A stretch of 64,000 bases of DNA from Protaetiibacter intestinalis (GTDB lineage Bacteria; Actinomycetota; Actinomycetes; Actinomycetales; Microbacteriaceae). The stretch spans positions 1,984,001 to 2,048,000 of the forward strand of contig NZ_CP032630.1 of the NCBI RefSeq assembly GCF_003627075.1. The letters run 5' to 3'. The translations under genes and the position numbers were made by a program. Positions 37,601 through 47,948 of this stretch are shown here, in pieces. Position 1 is the stretch's first letter; every line of letters begins with the position of its first letter. Below the pieces are notes generated by a model. The model made no database searches. It saw nothing but the letters and a program-made list of their open reading frames with translations, and was not told the DNA's origin.

Positions 37601-37710
37601 TGGATCACGAGCAGCGCCGCGAGTCCCAGCACGCCGAGGGCGGCCGAGGAGAAGGGGCCGCGGCGCAGCCGCCGGCCCCAGGCGGTGCGCTGCGCTGCGG
37701 CGTCGGACAC
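34612..37710 (-). CDS. Large membrane protein with patatin-like lipase domain
   Basis: 1032 residues. The first ~570 residues hold about ten to thirteen membrane helices with hydrophilic loops. The C-terminal ~460 residues look like a patatin-like phospholipase: oxyanion-hole glycines EGGGIRAAT (about residue 590), nucleophile elbow STGASGGS (about 620, GXSXG) and DGGLTDNSAVG (about 832) with the catalytic Asp. Several Cys residues lie in the lipase part, which fits an extracellular location. Bacterial patatins attached to a large polytopic membrane domain are not common in cultured models. GTG 37710 has GGAG 7 nt upstream. Divergent from the Dcu transporter gene. Confidence 0.83.
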   Translation of the reverse strand: MSDAAAQRTAWGRRLRRGPFSSAALGVLGLAALLVIHELDRLIADVLTPSGRTHALSEVTGVGAFFETEAWGDWAGADFPVGALVVASIVADLVLVACYAVLLLRLVDHVTGADAAGRRVGRILVGALVAADLLEDALVVVLALLPAPPVWLAVLQAAASTLKFLAILVFAVFALLGRAMGAPARAALGRAWRGGYAQRLVAIAVGAIAAVSLISADGVLEQLPDAYRSWIGYDGLALGPMAATLFAFAATGTGLFWLARGRARRYDGSGHDARPPAPLAPWLLVAAVVAALGVALGIPQNRPADWVPLGAFLAVLVAIPLVSLWLRRRARHEPPPLRHADISDDAGTARRAGDVLLACWVALAGLGPFKAFVAPLALEAVGDYDHSRFAGSLAGTSALTAGYLVLAVVGAVLTRRATGRDRPAATGTGIRPTLEAAAQATAVSAEQQRMLDRLGIGVLAVSGAVVAAFLVWPMAISAVVGPAAVLVLLAGAWTGILGWLILALGHHRPLEVFQALRLRSAPVVTLLVVLPMVAALVQNAPSLHAVRFPVDRPLPDRPPLAEAYGDWYAGDSCTTEIGGVRVKPLVLVAAEGGGIRAATWTVDVLRELPRASDCAADAVFASTGASGGSIGLASFRTEGNARGGGAAQSTIDFGGDDALAADLAGLLAGDLVAGVSGIRVPSSGAPHTDEWAWRDRTGLQETTWESQAPQFAEPFDAEPVAPTGYLVLGSTDSASLCKVLVSQLDLTSGGWTQTDAGDGAQPAASPDCTARRSELAGTIDLLDYLGACEADLSWASAAELSARFPFVSPSGRISPATLPAGCRQVAELQLVDGGLTDNSAVGTWVDIAPALTALIRASNAGADGDERPYVLPVLLFATNEPGTDVLVAPDGTRPEALVPFAALLGAKGTQTSPAAWLRRASDAYQQVCPPSAPDCTAALVAWRGALPGGIVVASPSTSPAVSVPLGWSLSSFSRSRLRFEATGQALCGRDPTAVPAATLAAHAGEPCTASGEWGMLGELLDAFDDATPHPVS

Positions 37711-37782
37711 GATCGCTCCAACCGGGGGGAGGAATGCCCACAGGGTAGCCGCGCGCCGTTCCCGTGTCACGGTCCCGCGGGC

Positions 37783-37788
37783 TAGGCT
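37783..37788 (+). promoter_or_regulatory. Probable -10 box of the Dcu transporter gene
   Basis: TAGGCT fits the TANNNT consensus and lies 45 nt before the ATG at 37834, giving a short 5' leader that has a GAGGGAG ribosome binding site 7 nt before the start. Confidence 0.45.
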
Positions 37789-37833
37789 GGCGCCGATCCG
37801 GGAGACCACCACCCGGCCTGGCGAGGGAGTCTG

Positions 37834-39171
37834 ATGGACATCCTGCTCTTCATCCTCCAACTGCTCGTCGTGCTGGGCGCGATCGTCATGGGCACGCGTT
37901 CGAGCGGTGTCGGACTCGGCCTCTGGGGTGGCGTCGGCGTCGCGATCCTCGTCTTCGGCTTCCGGCTGGCACCCGGCGACCCGCCCGTGCAGGCGCTGCT
38001 CATCGTGCTCTCGGTGGTGCTCGCCTCGAGCGTCATGCAGGTCGCCGGCGGCATCGACTGGATGGTGTCGATCGCGGCGAAGCTCATCGCCCGCAACCCG
38101 AAGCAGATCACGCTCGTCGCGCCGCTCGTCTCGTTCCTGTTCTCGGTCGGTGCGGGCACCTCGAACATCCTGTACCCGCTGCTGCCCGTCATCCAGGACC
38201 TCTCCTACAGCAACGGCATCCGGCCCTCGCGTCCGCTGTCGCTCTCGGTCGTCTCGACCGGCGTCGCGCTCGCGTGCAGCCCGGTCTCGGCGGCCATGGC
38301 GGCGATGATCGCCCTCACCTCCTCGCACGGCTTCGAGCTCATCGACATCGTGAAGGTCACCCTCCCCGCCGCGATCGTCGGCATCGTCGTGACCAGCTTC
38401 CTGGTGCGCCGACTCGGCAAGGACATCGCGAACGACCCCGAGATCCAGCAGAAGATCAGCTCGGGCGAGATCCCGGCGCCCGGTTCGGGCGGGGCGGCGG
38501 TCGCCGTGCAGGTCAAGGCCACCACGGCGGGGCGCAACGCCGCACTCATCTTCCTGTTCGGCGTGCTCGCGATCGTCGTGTTCGGTCTGTTCCCGGCGAT
38601 CCGGCCGCCGTACTTCGGGGGCGACCCCATCGACATGACGGCGATCATCGAGATCACGATGTTCGTCGCGGGTGCCCTCATCCTGCTCATCAGCCGGCCG
38701 AAGGTCGCGGATGTGCCGGCGGCGACCGTCTTCCGAGCCGGTATGGTCTCGGCCATCGCGCTGTTCGGTCTCGCCTGGCTGACGAACACCTTCCTCAAGG
38801 CCTACCAGGCCGAGATCGCGGAGTCGATCGGCGGTCTCGTGCAGGTGGCGCCGTGGATCTTCGCCCTCGGCATCTTCGTGGTCTGCGTGCTCACCACGAG
38901 CCAGTCGACGGCGACCAACACGATCGTGCCGATCGGCATCGCGGCGGGCGTGCCGCTCGGGCTGCTCTCCGGCATGTGGGCGGGTGCCTTCGCGGGCATC
39001 TACCTGCTGCCGACCAACGGCTCCCAGATCGCGGCCGCCAACTTCGACACCTCGGGGTCGACCAAGCTCGGCACGAAGCTCGTGGACCACTCCTTCTTCG
39101 TGCCGACCGTGGCGCTCGCGGTGGTCACGATCGGCGTCGGCGCGCTCTTCGGCATCCTCTGGGGCGGCTGA
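37834..39171 (+). CDS. Dcu-family anaerobic C4-dicarboxylate transporter
   Basis: 445 residues and about ten to twelve membrane helices. It matches the DcuA/DcuB family: GAGTSNILYPLLPVIQDLSY, then NGIRPSRPLSLSVVSTGVAL and CSPVSAAMAAM. Dcu proteins exchange fumarate, malate, aspartate and succinate. In actinobacteria they may serve aspartate or malate uptake under oxic conditions, so the name anaerobic is only a family label. fumC elsewhere in the window is a possible metabolic link. The stop is 2 bp from the stop of the convergent amidohydrolase gene. Confidence 0.92.
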   Translation: MDILLFILQLLVVLGAIVMGTRSSGVGLGLWGGVGVAILVFGFRLAPGDPPVQALLIVLSVVLASSVMQVAGGIDWMVSIAAKLIARNPKQITLVAPLVSFLFSVGAGTSNILYPLLPVIQDLSYSNGIRPSRPLSLSVVSTGVALACSPVSAAMAAMIALTSSHGFELIDIVKVTLPAAIVGIVVTSFLVRRLGKDIANDPEIQQKISSGEIPAPGSGGAAVAVQVKATTAGRNAALIFLFGVLAIVVFGLFPAIRPPYFGGDPIDMTAIIEITMFVAGALILLISRPKVADVPAATVFRAGMVSAIALFGLAWLTNTFLKAYQAEIAESIGGLVQVAPWIFALGIFVVCVLTTSQSTATNTIVPIGIAAGVPLGLLSGMWAGAFAGIYLLPTNGSQIAAANFDTSGSTKLGTKLVDHSFFVPTVALAVVTIGVGALFGILWGG

Positions 39172-39173
39172 GC

Positions 39174-40277
39174 TCAGATCGCGGCGCGGAAGGCGTCCCA
39201 GGAGCGCTTGCACGCCTGGGCGAGGTCGTCGATGTGGGACTCGTCGTACGAGACCCAGCCCTCGCCCGGCTCGTGCAGCACGGCCGTCGCGGCCTCGCCG
39301 AGCAGGAACTCGCGCAGGAACTCCGCCTGCACGGCCGCGAACTCGACGCCGGCGCGCGCCGCCTCCTCGGCACGCGAGCGGAACAGCTCGCCCGCCTGCG
39401 TGATCTCCTGGCTGCCGAGGTAGGGCTGGTTGAGCAGCACGGCATCCGGATGCGGTGCCGCGAAACCGATGCGGTGCGCCTCGGCGAGCTCCCGCAGCAG
39501 CTCGGGGCGCATCGTGGGCGGGTCGCCCGCCACGCCGCGGTCCTCGCCGAGCAGGTCGCCCCGGTTGGAGAGCGACACGATGTCGGGCAGCTCGTCCTTC
39601 GCCGCGCGCGGCACGTTCACGGCGCCGTCGATGCGCGTGGTGGTGTTCATGGTGTCGTGGAACGACAGGGTCGTGAACAGGCCGCGCTCGCCGCGCAGGC
39701 TGCCGTCGACGAAGCGTTCGAGCAGCCCGTCGCGGGTGCGTTCGTAGACCCGGAGGCCCAGCTCGGCGGCCGCCTCGAAGGCGGTGGCCATCCGCTCGAA
39801 CTCGGCGTCGTCCGCCGGCACCCGGATGAGCGGGAAGAACGAGAACGTCACGGGGCGGATCGGGTCGACGCCCGAGAGGTCGACGCGGTTCATCGGCCCG
39901 GCCGCCGCCACCCGGTCGAACGCCTCGCGCAGCTGGGGTCGGATGTCGTCAGGACGCTTGCGGTTCGGGTCGCGCACCATGCGCGGATGCGGGTTGACGA
40001 CCGCGACGATGCGGGGGTCGATCTCGGCCCAGCGCCGCACGACCGCCTCGGTCGCGACGTCCGTGTAGTCGAACTGCAGCCGCCGGGTGAACTCGGGCGC
40101 GAGGAACTCGTCGAGCTCGGCGGGGATCGCGGAGCCGGCGTGCGGCGCCGAGACGAGCAGATCGGCCTCGGCGATCGCCTGCTCGAGGCTGCGGGACCCG
40201 CGATCGGCCCAGTGGGTGATGTCGTCGGGGGTGAATGCGGTGCCGTGCGGGATCAGGACCCGTGCTCCAACGCTCAT
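39174..40277 (-). CDS. N-formylglutamate amidohydrolase-like protein
   Basis: 367 residues. Family features: LLVSAPHAGSAIPAEL near the N-terminus (metal-binding His), then VVNPHPRMVRDPNR, FSFFPLIRVPADDA, and TTLSFHDTMNTTTR, all conserved in the FGase family. It would hydrolyse formylglutamate or a related N-acyl amino acid at a metal centre. The family includes the last step of a histidine degradation route, but no hut genes are near. The longer length (typical FGases 250-300 residues) comes from a C-terminal helical extension. ATG 40277 follows CAGGAT by 6 nt. Confidence 0.85.
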   Translation of the reverse strand: MSVGARVLIPHGTAFTPDDITHWADRGSRSLEQAIAEADLLVSAPHAGSAIPAELDEFLAPEFTRRLQFDYTDVATEAVVRRWAEIDPRIVAVVNPHPRMVRDPNRKRPDDIRPQLREAFDRVAAAGPMNRVDLSGVDPIRPVTFSFFPLIRVPADDAEFERMATAFEAAAELGLRVYERTRDGLLERFVDGSLRGERGLFTTLSFHDTMNTTTRIDGAVNVPRAAKDELPDIVSLSNRGDLLGEDRGVAGDPPTMRPELLRELAEAHRIGFAAPHPDAVLLNQPYLGSQEITQAGELFRSRAEEAARAGVEFAAVQAEFLREFLLGEAATAVLHEPGEGWVSYDESHIDDLAQACKRSWDAFRAAI

Positions 40278-40332
40278 GGCCTCATCCTGCCCCGGTGCGG
40301 GCGTCGTGTCGACGGTTCGCTAGGGTCGGCAC

Positions 40333-40893
40333 ATGACCGCGCCATCGGAGCCGCAGCCCGCCGACCGGGTCGCCCCCGTGCGGCTGAGTCCGTGGGTGCT
40401 GGGCGGTGTCGCGGTCGCCGCGACCGCCGCCTGGGTGCTCAACCTCGTGGGCGGTCTCGGCTTCCCCGACGGCGCGCCCGCGGAGTGGGGCATGAACGCG
40501 GTCATCTCGATCGACCTCGTCGGCGTGGCGATCGCGACCGGGGTCGGCGCCCTCGTGGCCGCCCGCCGTCGCCCCTCGCGCGAGTCACGCGTGCTGCCGT
40601 GGCTCGGCGTGGGGCTCGCGCTCGTCGCGGCGGTGGCCTGGGCGGCGACCTCGCCCGGGCTGTGGCAGACGCTGTTCGCCGGTCGCGGCGGACGCTACGC
40701 CTACGACGTCGGCGGGGTGTTCTTCACGGGGATCGCGTGGGCGCTCGGCGCCGTGTTCGGGGCGTTCGGCTACCGCACGGGCGGCCTCCCGATCCGCAAC
40801 GCGGCCGCGCTCGCGGGCATCGTGCTGTGGGCGATCGTCGCGGCGGGGGCGGTCGGTTCGGCGCTGCTGTACGCCGCCGACCTCACCGACTGA
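40333..40893 (+). CDS. Small multi-pass membrane protein
   Basis: 186 residues with five or so membrane helices. It starts in a Pro-rich cytoplasmic segment, and between helices 3 and 4 holds a loop GRGGRYAYDVGGVF. No known family. The start ATG 40333 is 6 nt after TAGGGT (40321-40326), so the transcript is probably leaderless. Its end precedes the glycine riboswitch promoter by 30 nt. It is not obviously connected to the glycine cleavage genes. Confidence 0.75.
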   Translation: MTAPSEPQPADRVAPVRLSPWVLGGVAVAATAAWVLNLVGGLGFPDGAPAEWGMNAVISIDLVGVAIATGVGALVAARRRPSRESRVLPWLGVGLALVAAVAWAATSPGLWQTLFAGRGGRYAYDVGGVFFTGIAWALGAVFGAFGYRTGGLPIRNAAALAGIVLWAIVAAGAVGSALLYAADLTD

Positions 40894-40923
40894 TCCGGCA
40901 TCGGCGCGGGCGGCCTCATCGGC

Positions 40924-40929
40924 TAGGCT
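40924..40929 (+). promoter_or_regulatory. -10 box of the gcv operon
   Basis: TAGGCT fits the TANNNT consensus and lies about 26 nt before the first conserved base of the glycine riboswitch, the distance expected for a transcript starting just ahead of the aptamer. Confidence 0.55.
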
Positions 40930-40954
40930 TGCCCCACAACCGAACATCGGGCCG

Positions 40955-41141
40955 CACGCGATGCGGGAGAGCCGGAACCACGCCCGGCACCGAAGGAGCA
41001 AGCCTCCCCGCCAATCTCTCAGGTACGTGTACCGCATTCGACAGGCCGCTCTGGAAAGAAGTTCCGTTCCGCGGAACTCGCCCACGGTGAAAGCGATCAT
41101 GAGTCGCGAATCTCTCAGGCACCGATGACAGAGGGGGAGTT
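40955..41141 (+). ncRNA. Tandem glycine riboswitch
   Basis: Two glycine aptamers occur in series. The first (about 40955-41058) shows GCGGGAGAG, then CACCGAAGGAGCAAGCCTCC, AATCTCTCAGGTAC and CTCTGGAAAG. The second (about 41060-41141) has CACGGTGAAAGCG, AATCTCTCAGGCACCGATGA and CAGAGGGGG. These match the actinobacterial layout, in which the first aptamer has the standard purine-rich P3 and the second a shorter one. It lies 27 nt before gcvT. Glycine binding should turn the gcv genes on, as in other known members. No separate terminator is visible, so translational control of the GGAG before gcvT is plausible. Confidence 0.95.
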
Positions 41142-41168
41142 CCACCGACACGAGATCGGAGAGCTCAC

Positions 41169-42290
41169 ATGACCGACGGCGAACGCCGTTCCCCCCTCGA
41201 CGAGGTGCACCGCGCCGCCGGCGCCTCGTTCACCGACTTCGCCGGCTGGCAGATGCCGGTGCGCTACAGCTCCGACCTGGCCGAGCATCACGCGGTGCGC
41301 GAGGCCGCGGGCCTGTTCGACCTGAGCCACATGGCCGAGATCCTGGTGCTCGGCCCGGAGGCCGCCGCCGCGCTCGACCACGCGCTCGCCGGGCGGCTCT
41401 CGGCGATCGAGGAGGGCCAGGCCAAGTACAGCCTGCTGCTCGACGAGTCCGGCGGCATCATCGACGACCTCGTCGTCTACCGCACCGGCCCCGACCGCTT
41501 CCTCGTCGTCGCGAACGCGGGCAACCGCCGGCCGGCCGTCGACGCGATCCGCGAGCGCGCGGCGGGCTTCGACTGCGTCGTCGACGACGAGTCCGACGAC
41601 ATCGCGCTCGTCGCCCTGCAGGGGCCGAAGGCAGAGGAGATCCTGCGGAACGTCGAGGGCTTCGACATCCCCGAGCTCGACTCGCTGCGCTACTACCGCG
41701 CGATCGACGGGAACTTCCGCGGCCACGAGGTGCTCGTGGGCCGCACGGGCTACACGGGCGAGGACGGCTTCGAGTTCTTCCTCGACCCGGACGCCGCCCC
41801 CGAGCTGTGGGACGCGCTCGCCGAGACGGGCGCCGGGGCGGGCCTCATCCCGTGCGGTCTCGCCGCCCGCGACACCCTGCGCCTGGAGGCCGGGATGCCG
41901 CTCTACGGCCACGAGCTGAGCCTCGCCACCCTGCCGCAGCAGGTGGGCCTCGGACGGGTGCCCGTGCTCGGCAAGGAGGGCGGCTTCGTAGGCGAGGCGG
42001 CCGTCGTCGCCGGACCCGCCGCCGACGCCCCCGTGCTCGTCGGGCTCGCGGCGGAGGGGCGCCGCGCCGGCCGCGCCGACTACGAGGTCTTCGCCACCGA
42101 GGACGCCCCGGATGCCGCGGGCGTCGTCACGAGCGGCGCGCTGTCGCCGACGCTCGGCCACCCGATCGCGATGGCCCTCATCCGCCCGGAGCTGCGCGAG
42201 CCGGGCACCACCGTCTACCTCGACGTGCGCGGAACCCGCATCCCCGCGACCGTCGTCACCCTGCCGTTCTACTCGAGAAAGAAGAGCTGA
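41169..42290 (+). CDS. gcvT: Aminomethyltransferase (glycine cleavage T protein)
   Basis: 373 residues. Signature segments are [55 protein letters not shown] and [21 protein letters not shown], in the usual order. GcvT moves the methylene group from the aminomethyl-lipoyl H protein to tetrahydrofolate and releases ammonia. ATG 41169 has GGAGAGCTCAC upstream, downstream of the riboswitch. gcvH starts 1 nt after the stop. Cytoplasmic. Confidence 0.97.
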   Translation: MTDGERRSPLDEVHRAAGASFTDFAGWQMPVRYSSDLAEHHAVREAAGLFDLSHMAEILVLGPEAAAALDHALAGRLSAIEEGQAKYSLLLDESGGIIDDLVVYRTGPDRFLVVANAGNRRPAVDAIRERAAGFDCVVDDESDDIALVALQGPKAEEILRNVEGFDIPELDSLRYYRAIDGNFRGHEVLVGRTGYTGEDGFEFFLDPDAAPELWDALAETGAGAGLIPCGLAARDTLRLEAGMPLYGHELSLATLPQQVGLGRVPVLGKEGGFVGEAAVVAGPAADAPVLVGLAAEGRRAGRADYEVFATEDAPDAAGVVTSGALSPTLGHPIAMALIRPELREPGTTVYLDVRGTRIPATVVTLPFYSRKKS

Positions 42291-42291
42291 G

Positions 42292-42663
42292 ATGTCGCTG
42301 CCCGCCGAACTGAAGTACACCTCCGAGCACGAGTGGGTCGCCGTCGACGGCGACGTCGCGCGCATCGGCATCACCGACTACGCCGCCGACAAGCTCGGCG
42401 ACGTCGTCTTCGTCGACCTGCCGAAGGTGGGCTCCACCGTCGCCGCGGGGCGCGTCGTCGGCGAGATCGAGTCGACCAAGTCGGTCGGCGAGCTCTACGC
42501 GCCGCTCGACGGCGAGGTCGTCGAGGCGAACGACGCCGTCGTCGACGACCCCTCGCTCGTGAACGCCGACCCGTTCGGCGCCGGCTGGATGATCGTCGTG
42601 CGCTTCACCGAGCTGCCGGCCCTGCTGACCGCGGACGAGTACGCCGCGCTCATCGCCGAGTGA
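42292..42663 (+). CDS. gcvH: Glycine cleavage H protein
   Basis: 123 residues. The lipoyl attachment lysine is K63 in [15 protein letters not shown], and the start [10 protein letters not shown] is typical. The H protein shuttles the aminomethyl group between P, T and L proteins. It lies between gcvT (1-nt gap) and gcvP (2-nt gap), so the three genes form one operon. No lipoate biosynthesis gene or L protein is adjacent. Confidence 0.97.
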   Translation: MSLPAELKYTSEHEWVAVDGDVARIGITDYAADKLGDVVFVDLPKVGSTVAAGRVVGEIESTKSVGELYAPLDGEVVEANDAVVDDPSLVNADPFGAGWMIVVRFTELPALLTADEYAALIAE

Positions 42664-42665
42664 CC

Positions 42666-45491
<2,826 letters not shown>

Positions 45492-45499
45492 ACCTTTCG

Positions 45500-45728
45500 T
45501 GTCAAACGCTGCAGCGTTTTGCCTTACGCGACGGTTGTTGCTGGCGCGTGAGGTGAAATGCTGCAGCGCCACGACGTTTCCGGATGTCTACGCGCGACGA
45601 GATCGTCTCCCGCGTCACGCAGTCGCCGGGCTAGGCGGGGCGCGGCGTGGATGCGCTTGCGCTGCAGGTATTGGCGCCCGGCCGCTGTCATACCTGCCGC
45701 CCGAAGCCAAGCGCTACAGCGTTTGACA
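45500..45728. repeat. Inverted-repeat element, family A (CTGCAGCG core), long form
   Basis: Arms TGTCAAACGCTGCAGCG (45500-45516) and CGCTACAGCGTTTGACA (45712-45728) pair with one mismatch across about 195 nt. The left arm is part of a perfect 16-nt palindrome AAACGCTGCAGCGTTT (45504-45519), and a third CTGCAGCG copy is at 45560. It fills the gap between gcvP and the converging peroxiredoxin gene. The same arm occurs at 2886-2959 with a 30-nt spacer. I see no gene in the enclosed 195 nt. Confidence 0.75.
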
Positions 45729-45736
45729 GAAGGGGG

Positions 45737-46258
45737 TTACTCGGGCGGGGCGAGGGCGAAGCGGGTCTGGCCGACCTCGGGCTCGGGGAAGAGCAGCCGC
45801 AGCTGCTCGCGGATCGTCTCGGCGCTGCGGTAGGTGAGGCCGAGCATCGCGACGTGCTTCCACCGGATGACGCCCTCGGCGTCGATGATGAACACCGAGC
45901 GGCGGATGGCGAGACTGCCGAGCATGACGCCGAACGACTTCGCGGTGGCGACGTCGGCGGCGAGCAGCGGGAAGGTGATGCCCTGCGCGCGGGCGAACTC
46001 CTCGTGGCTCTCGACGCCCTGCAGGCTGATGCCCCACACCTCCGCGCCGAGGTTCTCGAAGCCCTTCAGCTGGTCCTGGTAGCTGCACAGCTGCTCGGTG
46101 CACACCTTGCTCGCGTCGAGCGGGTAGAACGCGAGCACGATCGGTCGACCCCGGGCGGCGGACAGCCGGTACTCGGCCGCGACGGGCGTGCCGTCCTCGA
46201 TGCGGATGCCGGGGAGGGTGAAGTCGGGGGCGAGGTCGCCGATGTCGGTGCCGGTCAC
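45737..46258 (-). CDS. Peroxiredoxin (AhpC/TSA, bacterioferritin comigratory-like)
   Basis: 173 residues. The start region GDLAPDFTLPG and the peroxidatic motif YPLDASKVCTEQLC are present: C53 is the peroxidatic cysteine and C58, five residues later, the likely resolving one, as in the atypical 2-Cys BCP/PrxQ type. It reduces hydroperoxides using thioredoxin-like donors. GTG 46258 follows GGAGAATC. A longer reading from 46285 is not needed. No partner reductase is adjacent. Confidence 0.92.
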   Translation of the reverse strand: MTGTDIGDLAPDFTLPGIRIEDGTPVAAEYRLSAARGRPIVLAFYPLDASKVCTEQLCSYQDQLKGFENLGAEVWGISLQGVESHEEFARAQGITFPLLAADVATAKSFGVMLGSLAIRRSVFIIDAEGVIRWKHVAMLGLTYRSAETIREQLRLLFPEPEVGQTRFALAPPE

Positions 46259-46312
46259 GATTCTCCAGAATACGTGACGTGTCACCCTTCGCTGACCAGG
46301 GTGGGCGCGGCC

Positions 46313-46450
46313 TCAGGCGGGTGGCGGCGGGAGCTCGAAGCGCACCGCGCCGTCGGGGGGCGGTGGGAGTTCGAACCGCGCGGCATCCGCCGGCGGAGGG
46401 GGTAGCTCGGCGGCCGGCGGCGTCATCGCCTCGGCCTCGGGAGAGGTCAT
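46313..46450 (-). CDS. Small proline-rich repeat peptide
   Basis: 45 residues (start ATG 46450). It contains the repeat RFELPPPP twice (ARFELPPPPDGA and VRFELPPPPA) and also AELPPPPADA, so the sequence is three related ELPPPP units. It has no membrane helix or signal peptide. No ribosome binding site is seen, but TAGACT lies 7 nt upstream of the ATG, the pattern for leaderless transcripts in this window. Proline-rich repeats suggest binding to an SH3-like or WW-like partner. Function unknown. It could be a chance frame. Confidence 0.4.
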   Translation of the reverse strand: MTSPEAEAMTPPAAELPPPPADAARFELPPPPDGAVRFELPPPPA

Positions 46451-46491
46451 GCGCGCGAGTCTAGGGAGGGCTGCACGCGCCGGGGAGTCCC

Positions 46492-47292
46492 CTATCCGGG
46501 GAGTCCGAAGAGGCCCGGCCACCAGGCGGCGGCGAGCGGGTAGCCGACGAAGACCACCGCATCCACGAGGAAGTGCGCCACGAGGAACGGCAGCAGCCGG
46601 CCCGTCCGCGCGAACAGGAAGCCGAACAGCAGACCCATGAGCAGGTTGCCCACGAAGGCCCCGGGCCCCTGGTAGAGGTGGTAGCTCGCCCGCAGCACCG
46701 AGGTCGCGATGACGATGGGCCAGATGCCCCAGCCGAGCTGCCGCAGGCGCGCGAAGAGGTAGCCGAGCACCACGAACTCCTCCTGCGCCGCGGCACGCAC
46801 CGCCGACAGCAGCAGCACCGGGACCGTCCACCAGTGATCGCCGAGGCCGCCCGGGTTCACCGCGACGAAGAGCCCGAGGGCACGGCCCCCCGCGTAGAGG
46901 CCGAGGCCGGGGATGCCGATCGCCGCGACGAGCCCCGCGCCCCGGGCGATGTCGCGCCCCACCCGGGTGCCGTCGAGCCCGAGCGCGCCGAGCCGCGGGC
47001 GCGTGGGAGACCAGAGCAGGTAGCACACGAGCAGCACCGGGGCGAGGGCGAAGGCGATCGACAGCAGTTGGTAGATGAGGTCGAAGAGCTCCCGGTCGCT
47101 GCGCGAGGGGTTGAGGGTGGTCGACTGGTCGCCGAGCGCGACCTCGCTCGTCAGGCGGTAGGCGAGCGCGACGACCGCGTAGATCGCCGACTGCCCGAGG
47201 CCGAGCGCGAGCACGATGGCGATCTCCCACCAGATGCGCCCGCGCGACGGCGTGGCGCCGGGGGGTGCCGGCGGCGCGACGACCCAGTTCAT
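46492..47292 (-). CDS. CPBP family intramembrane metalloprotease
   Basis: 266 residues with about seven or eight membrane helices. The CPBP (Abi) motif 1 is AAQEEFVVLGYLF with the paired Glu residues, motif 2 has ASYHLYQG with the His, and motif 3 is AHFLVDAVVF. The third Arg of the usual EExxxR motif is replaced, so its proteolytic activity is uncertain. CPBP proteins prenyl-process or degrade membrane peptides, or give immunity to bacteriocins. Its ATG overlaps the stop of the DCC gene (ATGA at 47289-47292), so the two are coupled. Confidence 0.88.
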   Translation of the reverse strand: MNWVVAPPAPPGATPSRGRIWWEIAIVLALGLGQSAIYAVVALAYRLTSEVALGDQSTTLNPSRSDRELFDLIYQLLSIAFALAPVLLVCYLLWSPTRPRLGALGLDGTRVGRDIARGAGLVAAIGIPGLGLYAGGRALGLFVAVNPGGLGDHWWTVPVLLLSAVRAAAQEEFVVLGYLFARLRQLGWGIWPIVIATSVLRASYHLYQGPGAFVGNLLMGLLFGFLFARTGRLLPFLVAHFLVDAVVFVGYPLAAAWWPGLFGLPG

Positions 47293-47696
47293 GCGCGTTC
47301 CGCGGGCGGCAGCGCGCAGGCGGGCGTTCCCCCCGGCAGCCGGTGGCGGAAGCGCGCGACGAAGCGGTAGCCGAGCGCGGCGACCCAGGAGAACGGCGGC
47401 GTCGCGATGATCCAGCCGGCGAAGCGCCATCCCGGGCCGCGCTGGGCGCGCAGCAGCGCCGAGAAGGCGAGATGGCCGCCGAGGTGCCGCGTGGGGCTGA
47501 CGTACCAGGCGTAGTGGGTCACGTCGTGCTCGTCGAGCCCGAGCTCCGCGTAGTCGATCCACTGGTACGGCACGGCCTCGGGGAACCGGGGGAGCACGTC
47601 GCGCAGCCGGTTCACCCAGGTGGTGCAGAACGCGCAGTCCCCGTCGAACACGAGGAGGGGCCGCTTGGAGGGAGTCGACAAGCGGGGGGAGGTCAC
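47289..47696 (-). CDS. DCC family thiol-disulfide oxidoreductase-like protein
   Basis: 135 residues from a GTG at 47696. The family motif DGDCAFCTTWVNRL (DxDCxFC) near residue 18 defines DUF393/DCC proteins, thioredoxin-like with a CxxC pair. The rest has PYQWIDYAEL and a C-terminal helix. Proteins of this family work in redox or are fused to membrane proteins. Longer starts at 47723 or 47753 are possible. Overlap with the CPBP gene shows they are a bicistronic unit; a joint role in membrane protein or peptide quality control is inferred. Confidence 0.85.
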   Translation of the reverse strand: MTSPRLSTPSKRPLLVFDGDCAFCTTWVNRLRDVLPRFPEAVPYQWIDYAELGLDEHDVTHYAWYVSPTRHLGGHLAFSALLRAQRGPGWRFAGWIIATPPFSWVAALGYRFVARFRHRLPGGTPACALPPAERA

Positions 47697-47856
47697 ATCT
47701 CCGATGCTACGCCGGGCGGTCACGCGGGGATGCTGTGCCCCGGATGGCCGCAACGCAGAAAATCGTCAAACGATGCCGGATTGCTGCGCGAATCCGTCAT
47801 CGATGCAGGATTCGAGCGTGAGGGTTTCCTCCATGTAACGATTCCTCCATCCGGTT

Positions 47857-47884
47857 TTGTGAGGGGTCCGAGCCGACTTAAGGT
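47857..47884 (+). promoter_or_regulatory. Promoter of the oligopeptide transporter
   Basis: TTGTGA (47857-47862) and TAAGGT (47879-47884) are spaced 16 bp apart, a good sigma-70-type promoter. The 5' leader before the GTG at 47949 is about 60 nt and has GGAGGAATC as the ribosome binding site. Confidence 0.55.
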
Positions 47885-47948
47885 TGCACGCATCACCGCC
47901 ATGCGCGCCACACGCCCGCATGGCGTCCCATTGTGTACAGGAGGAATC

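Noticed and set aside
34612..39213. A minus-strand frame of 1533 codons, longer than any annotated gene here
   Set aside because: Its upstream 500 codons run antisense to the Dcu transporter gene and are low-complexity Arg/Asp/His-rich, as expected for a GC-rich shadow frame. The patatin protein begins at GTG 37710.
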